Shown here in pieces: positions 38,826 to 48,186 of a stretch of DNA of 64,000 nucleotides. The DNA is from Desulfurivibrio sp. (GTDB lineage Bacteria; Desulfobacterota; Desulfobulbia; Desulfobulbales; SURF-16). Each line of letters opens with the position of its first letter. Within the stretch, counting starts at the first letter, position 1. Location: positions 1 through 64,000 of the forward strand of contig QZKJ01000103.1 of NCBI GenBank assembly GCA_003605035.1, written 5' to 3'. Position numbers and translations under genes: made by a program. The notes under the pieces were generated by a model. That model saw only the letters and a list, made by a program, of their open reading frames with translations. It searched no databases and was not told the origin of the DNA.

Positions 38826-40082
38826 TTATCTTTTGCCCTGCACCACTTCTTCTGGTGCAGCGGCAAAAGGCTTATACAGAGGATCGCCGATCAGCACCAT
38901 CTTCCAGGAGAGGTGAGGCAGGCTGAAAAAATAACTCTCCGCCAAATTTTTACCGCCCAGGAGAAAGGCAAAAAAGAGATCCGGCGGTGGAAAGGCATTC
39001 ACGTAAGGTTCCCCCACCGGACCGATGGTGGCGGCAACCCCTTTTTCCAGCATCCTCTTGCACCAGACCTGGCTTCCCTCCTTTTTCAGCGTGCTGCATT
39101 CGCTGCTGGCGATATGATAGCCGATGGCCCCTTGCCGCCAGTTGAAGGCGTCAACGTAGCTGGCCAGACTGTACCAGCCGCAGTAAAGAGCGGCATCGCG
39201 GCCAACGCCCGGCTGAAACAGGGCGCTCTGTTCATCCACCACCACCTGGTTCATCCTGCCGCTTTGTCTGACCACCGTTGCAGCCCGATGAACAGCCCGG
39301 TCATACCAGCCGTAGCTGTCCACCTGTTTTAGTCCGGGATCCGGCCAGCGGGCATCAAAAAAGGCCTCGCCGCGCAGCCCTTGCTTTTCTGTGGCCAGGG
39401 CAGCAGTGATCATTCTGCTGACCAGTTCCGGGCTTGAGCCGTCAAGCCGGCTCACCATGAGCACCTCCTCCTGGTCGAAGGGCAGAAAATCGCCATGCTC
39501 ATCCCGGTAATAGGGGTTGGGCAGCCAGTGGGCCAGAGAATGCGTCTGCCTTACCAGGGTCAGCTCGGAATCCACTGCGGCCCGCATGTCATTTACCTTG
39601 GTGTAATAATTTATTTTTTGTTTGATGTCGTTGATCCTGCCGCGCAGTATATCCGGTACGGACTGATCTTTGCCATGCTCAAGCGAGAAGGTGATCTCCT
39701 CGATTTTTCTGGTTAATTCGGCAATGTTTTCGCTTCCCTGGTCGGAAATGGCAGGAGAGGAGATCTGCAGCGGCACGCCGTACATGGTCACCAGGCAGCG
39801 GATTTTGCCTGGCCGGCCGCCTTTGCCGAGAAAGGCAAGCACAGGCGCGGCGATCAGCTGGTCATAATCGCTGCGCCGGCAATCTTCCGCCGGATCAATG
39901 TCAATGGTAATGAGATTGGCGGCAGGGATGCGGCGCTGCTCCATATAGAACCTTGCCAGGCTGATGCCGGCCGGCTCCTGTCTGTTGGCAATGACCGCGA
40001 TTTCATCAGAGGTAAGGCCATGCGCCGGCCCTGTCGCAAAGAGCAGGGCGACAAGCATGATCAGGGCGAGGAGGGGGTTCAA
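38826..40082 (-). CDS. TIGR03790-like exported protein
   Basis: 418 residues with a signal peptide (MNPLLALIMLVALLFATGPAHG). Next comes IAVIANRQEPAGISLARFYMEQRRIPAANLITIDID, the start of the TIGR03790 family, and further conserved stretches such as LVTMYGVPLQI and a C-terminal YFFSLPHLSWKMVLIGDPLYKPF. Members are probably periplasmic and linked to surface or exosortase systems, but no function is established. It lies downstream of the phosphate transporter genes on the same strand with a 5-bp gap. Confidence 0.8.
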   Translation of the reverse strand: MNPLLALIMLVALLFATGPAHGLTSDEIAVIANRQEPAGISLARFYMEQRRIPAANLITIDIDPAEDCRRSDYDQLIAAPVLAFLGKGGRPGKIRCLVTMYGVPLQISSPAISDQGSENIAELTRKIEEITFSLEHGKDQSVPDILRGRINDIKQKINYYTKVNDMRAAVDSELTLVRQTHSLAHWLPNPYYRDEHGDFLPFDQEEVLMVSRLDGSSPELVSRMITAALATEKQGLRGEAFFDARWPDPGLKQVDSYGWYDRAVHRAATVVRQSGRMNQVVVDEQSALFQPGVGRDAALYCGWYSLASYVDAFNWRQGAIGYHIASSECSTLKKEGSQVWCKRMLEKGVAATIGPVGEPYVNAFPPPDLFFAFLLGGKNLAESYFFSLPHLSWKMVLIGDPLYKPFAAAPEEVVQGKR

Positions 40083-40087
40083 GGCTG

Positions 40088-41404
40088 CTACCTCCTGGCT
40101 GTCAGGACAATTTCAATGAGAGGGTCAAGAAAGAGGGAGCGGCCGATGACAAAAAAGATAATGGCCAGCAAGGCTGCGGCCGGCACGGTGATCAGCCAGG
40201 AGGCGAAGATTTTTTGGGTCACCGACCTGTTGATGCCGCCCAGACCGCGGGCCAGTCCGATACCCATGATGGCCCCCACCAGGGTATGGGTGGTGGAGAC
40301 CGGCAGGCTGAGCCGGCTGCAGATCAGCACGGTGGCCGAGGTGGCAATATCGGCGGCCACGCCGCGGGAAGGGGTGATTTCGGTGATTTTGGTGCCCACG
40401 GTGGCCATGACCTTGTGGCCGAAGGTGGCGAGACCGACGACGATGCCCGTGCCGCCCATGATCAGGATGGGAAGGGGGACGCCGACCTTCATCTCCACGG
40501 TGCCGTTTCTGATGATATGGGCGATGGCGGCAAAGGGACCGATGGCGTTGGCCACATCGTTGGCGCCGTGGGCAAAGGCCACGGAACAGGAGCTGACAAT
40601 GACCAGCGGCACGAAGATCTTTTCCACTTCCTCCAGCTGTTTGGGGATGGGCAGGGTGTCTTTGCCCCTCAGGTGGCGGCTGATCCAGATTTTTGCAATA
40701 AGGGCGCAGATCAGGCCGAGGAACAGGGAGATAATGAAGGAAGTGGTGCCGGTGAGCCAGTGCAGACCGCTGATGATATGATTGAGGCCCTTGTAGATCG
40801 TGGCCAGGGTAATAACGAAAACCAGTAAAAAGACAATGGGCGGGGCATAGATTTTGGCGGCCTCAGCCGGCTTTTCCTTGCCCAGGATTGAGGTGGTGAT
40901 AAATTTAAAGAGGACAAAGGCCACCAGGCCGCCGGCCAGCGGCGAGATAAACCAGCTGGCCACGATCTGACTCATCTTGTTCCAGTTGACCGATTGCCAG
41001 CCGGCGGCAACAATGCCGAAACCTGCCACAGCGCCGACAATGGCGTGGGTGGTGGAAACCGGCATGCCCACCCAGGTGGCGAAATGCAGCCAGAAAGCGG
41101 CGCAGAGCAGGGCCGCTGTCATGCCGATAATGAGCAGGGCGGCGGCTTCTCCCTCACGCAGTTCGGGCAGGGCGGCAATCATGTCCGGGTTGACAATTCC
41201 CGTGCGGATGGTTTCCGTTACGCTGGCGCCGACCAGCACCGCCCCGGAAAACTCGCAGATGCCTGCCAGGATAATGGCGTTTCTGACGGACAGGGCCTGG
41301 GAACCAACGGCATCGGCCATGGAGTTGGCCACATCGTTGGCCCCGATCGTCCAGGCCATGTAAAAACCGATGAGCCCTGTGAAGACTAAAATAAAGACAT
41401 CCAT
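40088..41404 (-). CDS. pit: Low-affinity inorganic phosphate transporter, Pit family
   Basis: 438-residue membrane transporter of the PiT family, with the duplicated signatures GANDVANSMADAVGSQAL (about 22-39) and GANDVANAIGPFAA (in the second half), and 10-11 hydrophobic segments. It cotransports metal-phosphate or protons with phosphate. The DUF47 accessory gene is 82 bp upstream, the usual pairing. Confidence 0.92.
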   Translation of the reverse strand: MDVFILVFTGLIGFYMAWTIGANDVANSMADAVGSQALSVRNAIILAGICEFSGAVLVGASVTETIRTGIVNPDMIAALPELREGEAAALLIIGMTAALLCAAFWLHFATWVGMPVSTTHAIVGAVAGFGIVAAGWQSVNWNKMSQIVASWFISPLAGGLVAFVLFKFITTSILGKEKPAEAAKIYAPPIVFLLVFVITLATIYKGLNHIISGLHWLTGTTSFIISLFLGLICALIAKIWISRHLRGKDTLPIPKQLEEVEKIFVPLVIVSSCSVAFAHGANDVANAIGPFAAIAHIIRNGTVEMKVGVPLPILIMGGTGIVVGLATFGHKVMATVGTKITEITPSRGVAADIATSATVLICSRLSLPVSTTHTLVGAIMGIGLARGLGGINRSVTQKIFASWLITVPAAALLAIIFFVIGRSLFLDPLIEIVLTARR

Positions 41405-41486
41405 GGTTAAACCTTGTTGCTATGTCTGACGAACCATTACGTTGTCTTGACAAGAAATCCGCTGGTGACCGGATGACAACAGCCTG

Positions 41487-42167
41487 TTATTTGACAATCA
41501 TCGCCCGCAGAAAATCGCCGGCGTTTTCCGCTTCATTGGCGATGGCGCCGATCTTGAGCAGCATTTTCTCATAAAAGATGATATCAAAGGTGCTGATCTT
41601 GTCCTCCAGCTGATAGATATCGATGCTCAGTGAGCGGGCCAGCCTGTCGGCCTTCCATTCTTCTTCGCCAAGGCCCTGGATGAGAGCGAGCACCTGCCGC
41701 GCCTCGGCGCCGCCGAAGGAGGCCTCGGCCAGGTTTTTGATTTCAACGGCTGCGGTGAGGAGGTTGCCGCTTACCTGGTACATCTGGTCAACCAGAGCAA
41801 AAAATTTGTCCTGCACATAGGGGTGCAGCCTGGTCTTGCGGATGCGGAGAATGACGGCAAAGTCCTGGGCGTAGTCAGCCATTTTTTCCTGACACTCGAG
41901 AAAACCGTCCAGCTCTTCCCGGTCCACCGGCAGAAAAAAACGGCGGGGAAGATCTTCGCGGATCTGGTGCTTGATCAGGTCAGCCTCATACTCGAGCTTG
42001 CTCACCCTGGCCTGCAGTTCATGGATAAGTTCGTAGTTTTCATAGACCAGGGCCTCCATGAGCGGCTTGATCATTTCCAGACACTCATGGACCTTTTTTG
42101 CGTGCTCAACAATGGGGCCGAAAGGGGATTTCTTAAACAGATTCTGAATGATTGCCATGCCTGTCAT
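41487..42167 (-). CDS. DUF47 family (PhoU-like) Pit accessory protein
   Basis: 226 residues, all-helical. Belongs to the TIGR00153/DUF47 group, whose members accompany Pit transporters and have a PhoU-like fold. Blocks such as [31 protein letters not shown] are typical. The gene precedes pit, supporting a role in phosphate uptake control. Confidence 0.88.
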   Translation of the reverse strand: MTGMAIIQNLFKKSPFGPIVEHAKKVHECLEMIKPLMEALVYENYELIHELQARVSKLEYEADLIKHQIREDLPRRFFLPVDREELDGFLECQEKMADYAQDFAVILRIRKTRLHPYVQDKFFALVDQMYQVSGNLLTAAVEIKNLAEASFGGAEARQVLALIQGLGEEEWKADRLARSLSIDIYQLEDKISTFDIIFYEKMLLKIGAIANEAENAGDFLRAMIVK

Positions 42168-42280
42168 CTCCTGCCAGAGAGAAAAATATCAATTTACTAA
42201 AAAAAAGAACGAAAATCAGGTATTGTTCGCGCATATTTCACGCGCTGCGCTGCTGCTGTCAACCTTGTGGACAACCTATC

Positions 42281-43582
42281 ATGAATTACTTGAAAAATCC
42301 AAGAAAGCAAACAGATTTCTCTCTGCCGGTTTTTGGCGGGTTTGTACAGATCGATGTGCTGTCAGGTTCACCAGAGCACAATCTGGCCAGGGTAGGAGAG
42401 CTGCTCGAAAGCCTTGCCCCGCCCCCGGGAGCAGTGATCGTGCTGCCGGAACTCTGGTCAGCCGGCTTTTATTATGAGGGGCTTGCCGACCAGGCGGCGG
42501 TAACCGGGCAGATGCTTGCCGGGTTAACGGAGCTGGCCGGCCGTTACCGGATCTGCCTTGCCGGCTCGCTGCCTGAGAAGAGGGTTGCAGCGGGCCGGGT
42601 GAGCTACTGCAACACCCTTTATTTCACCGGACCTGACGGGGTGCTGGGCGCCTATCGCAAACAGCAGCTCTTTGCCCCCATGGCCGAGGAGCGTTATTTC
42701 GAGCCGGGCGATAGTCCGCTGCCAGTGGCCACGCCCCGGGGGCTGCTGGGCGGTCTGGTCTGCTTTGATCTGCGTTTTCCGGATCTGTCCTTGGGGCAAG
42801 CGGCCCGGGGGGCAGGGGTGCTGCTGGTGAGCGCCCAATGGCCAGCGGCAAGGCTCGGCCATTGGCGCATCCTGCTGCAGGCCCGGGCCATTGAAAACCA
42901 GCTTTTTATCATTGGCTGCAACCGCTGCGGCACCACCAGCGACACGGTTTTTGCCGGCCATTCCATGGTCATTGGCCCGGACGGTTCCATCCTTGCCGAG
43001 GCGGGGGAGGGCGAGGAGGGCGGCGGGGCGGCGCTTGACCTTTCTCTTCTTGCCGGGGTCAGAGCCGCTTTTCAGACCGCGGGCCTCACTCCGTACCGTT
43101 TTCCGGATCAGGACAAGATCTGCCCCCTGGAAGGACTGCTTGAGAAAGTCGCCTGTTACCGGCAGGCGGGCCGCAGAATGGTGTTCACCAACGGCTGCTT
43201 TGATATCCTGCACGAGGGTCATGTCACCTATCTGGAGGCGGCCCGGCGGGAGGGGGACTATCTGGTGGTCGGCTTAAACAGTGATGCCTCGATCCGGGCC
43301 ATCAAGGGCCCTGACCGGCCGGTGAACAGTGAAACGAGCAGGGCCCGGCTGCTTGCCGCCCTCGGTTGCGTTGACCATGTGGTGCTGTTCGGCGAGGAGA
43401 CGCCCCTGGGGCTCATCACCGCCCTGCTGCCCGATGTGCTGATCAAGGGCGCGGACTGGCCGGTGGAGAAAATTGTCGGGGCAACGGAGGTGCTGGCAGC
43501 CGGCGGGCAGGTGAAAACCATCGAGCTGGTCGGGGAATTTTCCACCACCGGCCTGATCAGGAAAATCAGAACCCTGCAGTAG
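42281..43582 (+). CDS. Fusion of nitrilase-superfamily hydrolase and heptose 1-phosphate adenylyltransferase (RfaE2) domains
   Basis: 433 residues from ATG 42281. Residues 1-275 form a carbon-nitrogen hydrolase with the complete Glu-Lys-Cys triad: E57 ([10 protein letters not shown]), K127 (YRKQQLF) and C161 ([11 protein letters not shown]). Residues about 295-433 form a nucleotidyltransferase domain with HEGH at 311-314 ([12 protein letters not shown]) and [20 protein letters not shown], which matches RfaE2/HldC, the enzyme that adenylates heptose 1-phosphate for lipopolysaccharide core. The two parts sit in one open frame. The start is weakly supported, since no clear ribosome-binding site is visible. 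Confidence 0.9.
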   Translation: MNYLKNPRKQTDFSLPVFGGFVQIDVLSGSPEHNLARVGELLESLAPPPGAVIVLPELWSAGFYYEGLADQAAVTGQMLAGLTELAGRYRICLAGSLPEKRVAAGRVSYCNTLYFTGPDGVLGAYRKQQLFAPMAEERYFEPGDSPLPVATPRGLLGGLVCFDLRFPDLSLGQAARGAGVLLVSAQWPAARLGHWRILLQARAIENQLFIIGCNRCGTTSDTVFAGHSMVIGPDGSILAEAGEGEEGGGAALDLSLLAGVRAAFQTAGLTPYRFPDQDKICPLEGLLEKVACYRQAGRRMVFTNGCFDILHEGHVTYLEAARREGDYLVVGLNSDASIRAIKGPDRPVNSETSRARLLAALGCVDHVVLFGEETPLGLITALLPDVLIKGADWPVEKIVGATEVLAAGGQVKTIELVGEFSTTGLIRKIRTLQ

Positions 43583-43588
43583 CTTGCC

Positions 43589-44089
43589 TTATTCCCCACA
43601 GCAGAGATCCTGCCAGCCGGGGACCAGGTCTTCGCTGGCGAGACCAAGCTCTCCGGCAAACTCCTGCAGGGTCAGCCGGCTGCAGTTGATACATGATTTT
43701 CCCCCGTGCCCTTTGACGGAGCAGATCTCCTGCTCCAGGAATGAGAGCAGCGCTGCGGCAACCTTGCCGCGCACCTGACTGATATCCAGCTGTTCCGTGG
43801 CGGCAAAAAGCTTCAGGCGCTGCCAGTTGATGACGCTTCTCTGCAATCCGCGATAGATGCTTTTTTTTCTGTTCTCCGGCTGCAGGTCCCGCAGAATGAT
43901 GGTCTGGTAGCGGTTGATTACCGCCTTTTTCAGGGGAAAGCAGTCTTGTTTTTCCAACAGAAGGCCAGGTCCCTCCGGGTCGCTGCACAGATAGTACAGG
44001 GAGCCGTGCATCGCCACTTCCGGCATCTCGCCGCCGGCATCCTCAATGATGAAAACTTCATCCTCCAGATATGTTTCCTTGCTGCTCAT
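43589..44089 (-). CDS. Hypothetical protein with duplicated start region
   Basis: 166 residues, no family recognised. It begins with an acidic segment (MSSKETYLEDEVFIIEDAGGEMPEVA in pieces), has KHG-poor helical middle parts and a Cys-rich C-terminal section (CSVKGHGG...CINC, then a terminal CCGE) that could bind a metal. Upstream, a 17-bp tandem repeat (44087-44120) copies the ribosome-binding site and start codon, so ATG 44089 has an upstream out-of-frame twin at 44106. The gene is downstream of the GGDEF-EAL gene on the same strand. Confidence 0.65.
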   Translation of the reverse strand: MSSKETYLEDEVFIIEDAGGEMPEVAMHGSLYYLCSDPEGPGLLLEKQDCFPLKKAVINRYQTIILRDLQPENRKKSIYRGLQRSVINWQRLKLFAATEQLDISQVRGKVAAALLSFLEQEICSVKGHGGKSCINCSRLTLQEFAGELGLASEDLVPGWQDLCCGE

Positions 44090-44117
44090 GTTTCCTTGCT
44101 GCTCATGTTTCCTTGCT
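44087..44117 (-). repeat. 17-bp tandem repeat over a translation start
   Basis: The unit AGCAAGGAAACATGAGC (minus strand) occurs twice in full and again partly inside the gene, with the period of 17 nt. Each copy carries AAGGA and ATG. The upstream ATG (44106) reads only MSSKET before a TGA that overlaps the real start, so a six-codon leader peptide repeats the true N-terminus. Confidence 0.7.
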
Positions 44118-44196
44118 CGACTCCTAAGCGCCGCAACCCGGCGTATGGCCAGTTGTATAGCCGGTAATCGCGGTCCAGTCCAGGGAGTATTGTTTG

Positions 44197-45876
44197 TTAC
44201 AGGCGCCAGGGCGAAGAACTCAGCCACCCGTTGAATTCATTTTCCGAAAGAGGTTTGCTGATATAGTAACCCTGGGCCAGATCACAGCCCATTTCCCCGA
44301 GCATGTCAAAGAGCTCTTTTGACTCCACCCCTTCGGCCACCGTGGTCAGCTTGAGATCACGGGCAGCTGCCAGCATGTGCTTTACCAGTGAGGTGTTGAG
44401 GGAGGAGGAAAAGAGATTGACGATCAGGCTCTGGTCGATCTTGACGGCATCAACAGGCAGGGTCTGCAGATAGCTGGAAGCGGAGTAGCCGCTGCCGAAA
44501 TCGTCAATGGAGATTTTGGTGCCGATGTTTTTCAGGGAGGTGAGCACTTCGGCCGCTGTTTTCATGTCCGTGATCAGTGAGCGTTCGGTGATCTCGATTT
44601 CCAGGTTGGCGGCATTGATGTTGAAAAGTTTGATCAAGTCGATCAGTTCCGCGATCAGGCCGCGATCCTGGATATTATGGGAAGTAAGGTTGAGGGACAG
44701 GGTCAGCTCATGGCCGGCGCTCTTCCAGTGCTGCAGTTGCCGGAGACCGGCTTTAACGGCAAACAGGGCAAGGGGATGGATGAGCCAGGTTTTTTCCGCT
44801 TCCGGCACAAAGAGTTCCGGCGATAGCAGACCGTACTGGGGATGCTGCCAGCGGATCAGGGCCTCGGCGCCGACAATTTTCCCGGTGGCAATGGCAACCT
44901 TGGGCTGCAGAAAGAGAATAAGCTCATCCGCCAGCAGGGCTTCCTTCATGGTGCCCAGCAGCGATAGCCTTTTCACGCTGCCGGTGTCAAAATTTTTGTT
45001 GTAGGCTGAGTAGAGCAGGTTCTGTTCCTCTGCAAAATGGGCGGCAATACTGGCTTTTTGAATCATTTCGTCCGGGCTTTCCCCGTTTTCTTCATTGCTG
45101 ACCACGCCGACATGCATATTGATGATGACCGGGATTTCCTCGAAATAAAAGGGATCTTTCAGATTATGGGTAACCTGGCGGCACAGGTCGAGGAAATGCT
45201 GGAGTTCAAGATCGTGGGCCGCTATGGCCAGAATGTTGTTCTGCAGTTTATAGAAGGTGGCCTGGGGCAGGGAGGTGCTGCGGAGCCGGTCGGCGATCTG
45301 CAGACAGAGGACATTGGCTGACCGGTAGCTCAGGGTGTCGATGATCTGCTGCAGGTTGCTGATGATGATCACGGCCAGCGCCACCGGGGCCCTGCTGTTT
45401 CCCGGCCGGTCCAGAATCTGCCGCAGAAAAATCTGCAGGGACAGGTGATTGGGAAGGGCGGTCAGCGGGTCATGCAGTGACTGCTGCCGGGTCCGGTCTA
45501 TCTGGTCGTTGAACCACTGGGAGAACAGGCCGGTCAGGATGCCGGCAATCAGAAAGAAAAGGATGCGGAACAGCCAGTTGGTCGTCTCCTGGGGGATGTG
45601 CCGGGGCACATCCAGGGGCATATAGGGTCCGAGCAGCAGACCGGCGGCAAGGGCGGCAGTTATGCCGCCGGGAATCCTGAACACGGCGGCGGCGATGATG
45701 ATGGGCACATACATCAGATGCAGCCAGGAAAAACTGGTGCCGCCGGTGTAATAAACAATGGCGGTGACCGCCGCCAACAGAAGCAGGATGGTGAAAATCA
45801 CCCCGGCAGCTCTGGAGCCCGCCGGTTTCCTCCAGTTTTCAATCAGCGAGTGAAGGGGTAGTGATTCCGGGGGCAT
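44197..45876 (-). CDS. Membrane GGDEF(degenerate)-EAL protein, probable c-di-GMP phosphodiesterase
   Basis: 559 residues. N-terminus has four to five hydrophobic segments in the first 125 residues (MASE-like sensor). The GGDEF domain (about 130-290) lacks the GGDEF motif, having QNNILAI at that position, so it probably serves regulation. The EAL domain (about 310-555) keeps AEALIRWQHP, LEIEITE, SIDDFGSGYSA, VDAVKIDQ and VAEGVE, so it should hydrolyse c-di-GMP. It lies upstream of the hypothetical gene at 43589 on the same strand. Confidence 0.85.
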   Translation of the reverse strand: MPPESLPLHSLIENWRKPAGSRAAGVIFTILLLLAAVTAIVYYTGGTSFSWLHLMYVPIIIAAAVFRIPGGITAALAAGLLLGPYMPLDVPRHIPQETTNWLFRILFFLIAGILTGLFSQWFNDQIDRTRQQSLHDPLTALPNHLSLQIFLRQILDRPGNSRAPVALAVIIISNLQQIIDTLSYRSANVLCLQIADRLRSTSLPQATFYKLQNNILAIAAHDLELQHFLDLCRQVTHNLKDPFYFEEIPVIINMHVGVVSNEENGESPDEMIQKASIAAHFAEEQNLLYSAYNKNFDTGSVKRLSLLGTMKEALLADELILFLQPKVAIATGKIVGAEALIRWQHPQYGLLSPELFVPEAEKTWLIHPLALFAVKAGLRQLQHWKSAGHELTLSLNLTSHNIQDRGLIAELIDLIKLFNINAANLEIEITERSLITDMKTAAEVLTSLKNIGTKISIDDFGSGYSASSYLQTLPVDAVKIDQSLIVNLFSSSLNTSLVKHMLAAARDLKLTTVAEGVESKELFDMLGEMGCDLAQGYYISKPLSENEFNGWLSSSPWRL

Positions 45877-46100
45877 GGGCTGTTCCTGTTTGTGCTGACA
45901 TGGTTAAAATTTCGGCGAACGATGATGCTTTGTTCATTTTTTATTAAAGGTACTGACTGGTTATACCGATGTTAGATTTTACAGGAAAAGAGAGAAACCG
46001 TCCAGGAATGATTCCCAGTTGCTGATATCCATGAGCTGACAGAAGAGCGTTTACCGTTCCCGCAGGCCGGGCAACAATTGATAAGGGGGGAGGGGAACAT

Positions 46101-46769
46101 ATGTCGTATATCAAACCACTGCTGCTGTTTTTGGTTTTTTCCATGTTGGTATTGTGCGGGCAGGCCAGGTCGTTTCAGTCCGGTGAGGCGGGGATGTCCC
46201 CAGCCTACCTTGAGCCGGAAAGATTCCGCGTCGCTTCGGATGCCGATAAAAGCGAGGCTGACGAGCTGGTGCGGAAGATTCAGGCCATGGCGGACGACCT
46301 GATCGTCCTGCTTGCCGATCCTGATCCGCTAAATGGCACCCTGGCTGACGGACTGGTGGTCACTACCTTTGTGGATATCAACAATCTCTACAGAACCTCA
46401 TCTTTCGGCCGCTATGTGGCCGGGCAGCTGATGAACGAAATGCAGCGCTGGGCCATTCGGGTCATTGATATGCGTAAGAGCCTCAGTGTGGTGGTACAGG
46501 AAAAAAGAGGCGAATTCGGCCTGTCCCGCAACCCGGAGGAGATCCCTTCCGCCCATGAGGCCCGCGCCATGCTCACCGGCACCTATCTGGTGGGGGAGAA
46601 GGAAATTATCGTCAACGCCAGCATTGTCGATAACAGCCGGGGCGAACTCTTGTCCGGCACCACGGTTATTTTCCCGCGCAACGCGCTGGGCAACTGGATG
46701 CTGCGGGACAGCGCCTCTGCCAGGAAGCCGGCCGCCGGGGTGACTTACATGAAAAAACTTGAAATGTGA
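46101..46769 (+). CDS. FlgO-domain exported protein
   Basis: 222 residues. Signal peptide near 1-24 with no convincing lipobox (LVLCGQ). The body includes a FlgO-type domain with VTTFVDINNLYRTSSFGRYVAGQLMNEMQRWA in pieces, as in the outer-membrane proteins of Vibrio flagella. The ribosome-binding site is GGGGGAGGGGAA with an ATG at 46101. First gene of a four-gene cluster; the next also has the same fold. Confidence 0.72.
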   Translation: MSYIKPLLLFLVFSMLVLCGQARSFQSGEAGMSPAYLEPERFRVASDADKSEADELVRKIQAMADDLIVLLADPDPLNGTLADGLVVTTFVDINNLYRTSSFGRYVAGQLMNEMQRWAIRVIDMRKSLSVVVQEKRGEFGLSRNPEEIPSAHEARAMLTGTYLVGEKEIIVNASIVDNSRGELLSGTTVIFPRNALGNWMLRDSASARKPAAGVTYMKKLEM

Positions 46770-46827
46770 TGTGAAAACCTTTGTACTTTAAATTGGACAC
46801 TCAGCATTCACGCAAAGGGGGAAACAG

Positions 46828-47574
46828 ATGAGGGCAATCATGATAAAAGTTGCGGTCTGCACGACTCTACTGGCGCTGCTCAACTTGGCGGCTGCGGCCG
46901 GGGTTTCGGCCAGTGACGCGGGCGGTCAGCAGGAGACGGACATGTCTCCCTCCCCCCACGCCTTTGTCAAGATGGATGAAAATACCCAGGGCATGCAGGA
47001 AAACGGGCAGATGCCCGGCTCCCTCTCCAGATACCGGATTTATCAGTATATGCCGGAAAGTTCCCGTTCCCAGGCCACGGAAACCCAGCTCTCCGACATG
47101 TCCAAAGAGGTGGCGGGCAAGGTTTTTTACGAACTGCAGGAGGACGGGGAAAAGAATTATTCCGCCCGGGTTGCCGTGGTTGCCGCGGTCCCCTTGTCTG
47201 ATCTCAAACGCGATAGCGAGTTCGGCCGGGTCATGGCCGAGTATCTGCTGACCGACCTGGCTGACCGCGGGCTGAAGGTTACCGAATTACGGCTTGGCAA
47301 GGAGATCAACATTCTTGCCCAGACCGGTGAGTTCATTCTGACCCAGAATATCGGCGAACTCGCCAATATTGCGCCCGAGCTGGATTATGTGGTGGTGTCG
47401 ACCTTCAGCAATACCCGTAAAACCCTGATTATCCAGGGAAGACTGGTGAGCCTGCAGGATGGGCTGGTAAAATCATCCTGGCGCTATACCATGCCGCTGA
47501 CCAGGGATCTGCTCGCCTTTTTTCAGGCAGGCGATCAACCATCGACTATTGCGGTCAGGGGAATGAACAACTGA
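46828..47574 (+). CDS. Second FlgO-domain exported protein
   Basis: 248 residues. Type I signal peptide (MRAIMIKVAVCTTLLALLNLAAAAGVSA). After an N-terminal polar region, about 105-240 match the same FlgO/TolB-like fold: VVAAVPLSDLKRDSEFGRVMAEYLLTDLADRGLKVTELR in pieces, then a strand-rich part ending in YTMPLTRDL. It is divergent in sequence from the first copy, so they are paralogues, not a recent duplication. Probably outer-membrane associated. Confidence 0.68.
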   Translation: MRAIMIKVAVCTTLLALLNLAAAAGVSASDAGGQQETDMSPSPHAFVKMDENTQGMQENGQMPGSLSRYRIYQYMPESSRSQATETQLSDMSKEVAGKVFYELQEDGEKNYSARVAVVAAVPLSDLKRDSEFGRVMAEYLLTDLADRGLKVTELRLGKEINILAQTGEFILTQNIGELANIAPELDYVVVSTFSNTRKTLIIQGRLVSLQDGLVKSSWRYTMPLTRDLLAFFQAGDQPSTIAVRGMNN

Positions 47575-47629
47575 GACTGAGAGCTTGTTCGTAACGACTC
47601 TTGATTTGCCTGCCGGGGGAATGATCAAC

Positions 47630-48172
47630 ATGGAGACCTTGCACAAAAAACGAGCGGGATTTGCCGCCGCACTGCTGTTCCTGCTTTTGCTGTCCGCCCC
47701 CTTTGCTCCGCCGCTGCGGGCCATGGATGATGGCGCCGGTGAGATGATTGTCCGCGACGATGTCAAACGGATCAGCTACCAGCGCTATTCTAATCTGGCC
47801 GAGCTGGTCACCCTGATCTGTGATGATGCCGGCGCCGTCTTTCAGGGATTTTACGGGCCGAAAGCGGTGGAGGTGTCCCCCTTTGCCGTGATCAGCGATT
47901 ACCGTGTCTTTAAAATGACCATGCTGGGCATGACCATGGCGGATCAGATGGCCGCCATGATCAACCGTGGACCGGCGGCGGACCTCGAAGCAGAAGATGA
48001 GTTCACCCAGAAGATGGACGGCGTCATTGAGGAGATGGATGGTTACCTGCGGGTGCATATCAGCGGCAGGAATCTGCTCGGGGAAGGGCGCTCTTATGTG
48101 GTGAATGTGGAGATGTCCGAACCTGTTTACCGGTTCTTACATTCGTATGTGGAAAGCGACAGGAAAAACTGA
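47630..48172 (+). CDS. Exported protein of unknown function
   Basis: 180 residues. ATG 47630 is preferred because GGGGGA ends nine bases before it; the upstream TTG and ATG candidates lack a proper site. Signal peptide METLHKKRAGFAAALLFLLLLSAPFAPPLRA. The mature part is acidic, with several Met (MTMLGMTMADQMAAMI). No family is recognised. It lies between two FlgO-domain genes and the FliM-motif array gene, so a shared role is likely. Confidence 0.6.
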   Translation: METLHKKRAGFAAALLFLLLLSAPFAPPLRAMDDGAGEMIVRDDVKRISYQRYSNLAELVTLICDDAGAVFQGFYGPKAVEVSPFAVISDYRVFKMTMLGMTMADQMAAMINRGPAADLEAEDEFTQKMDGVIEEMDGYLRVHISGRNLLGEGRSYVVNVEMSEPVYRFLHSYVESDRKN

Positions 48173-48186
48173 CAAAGGGTCTGGTC

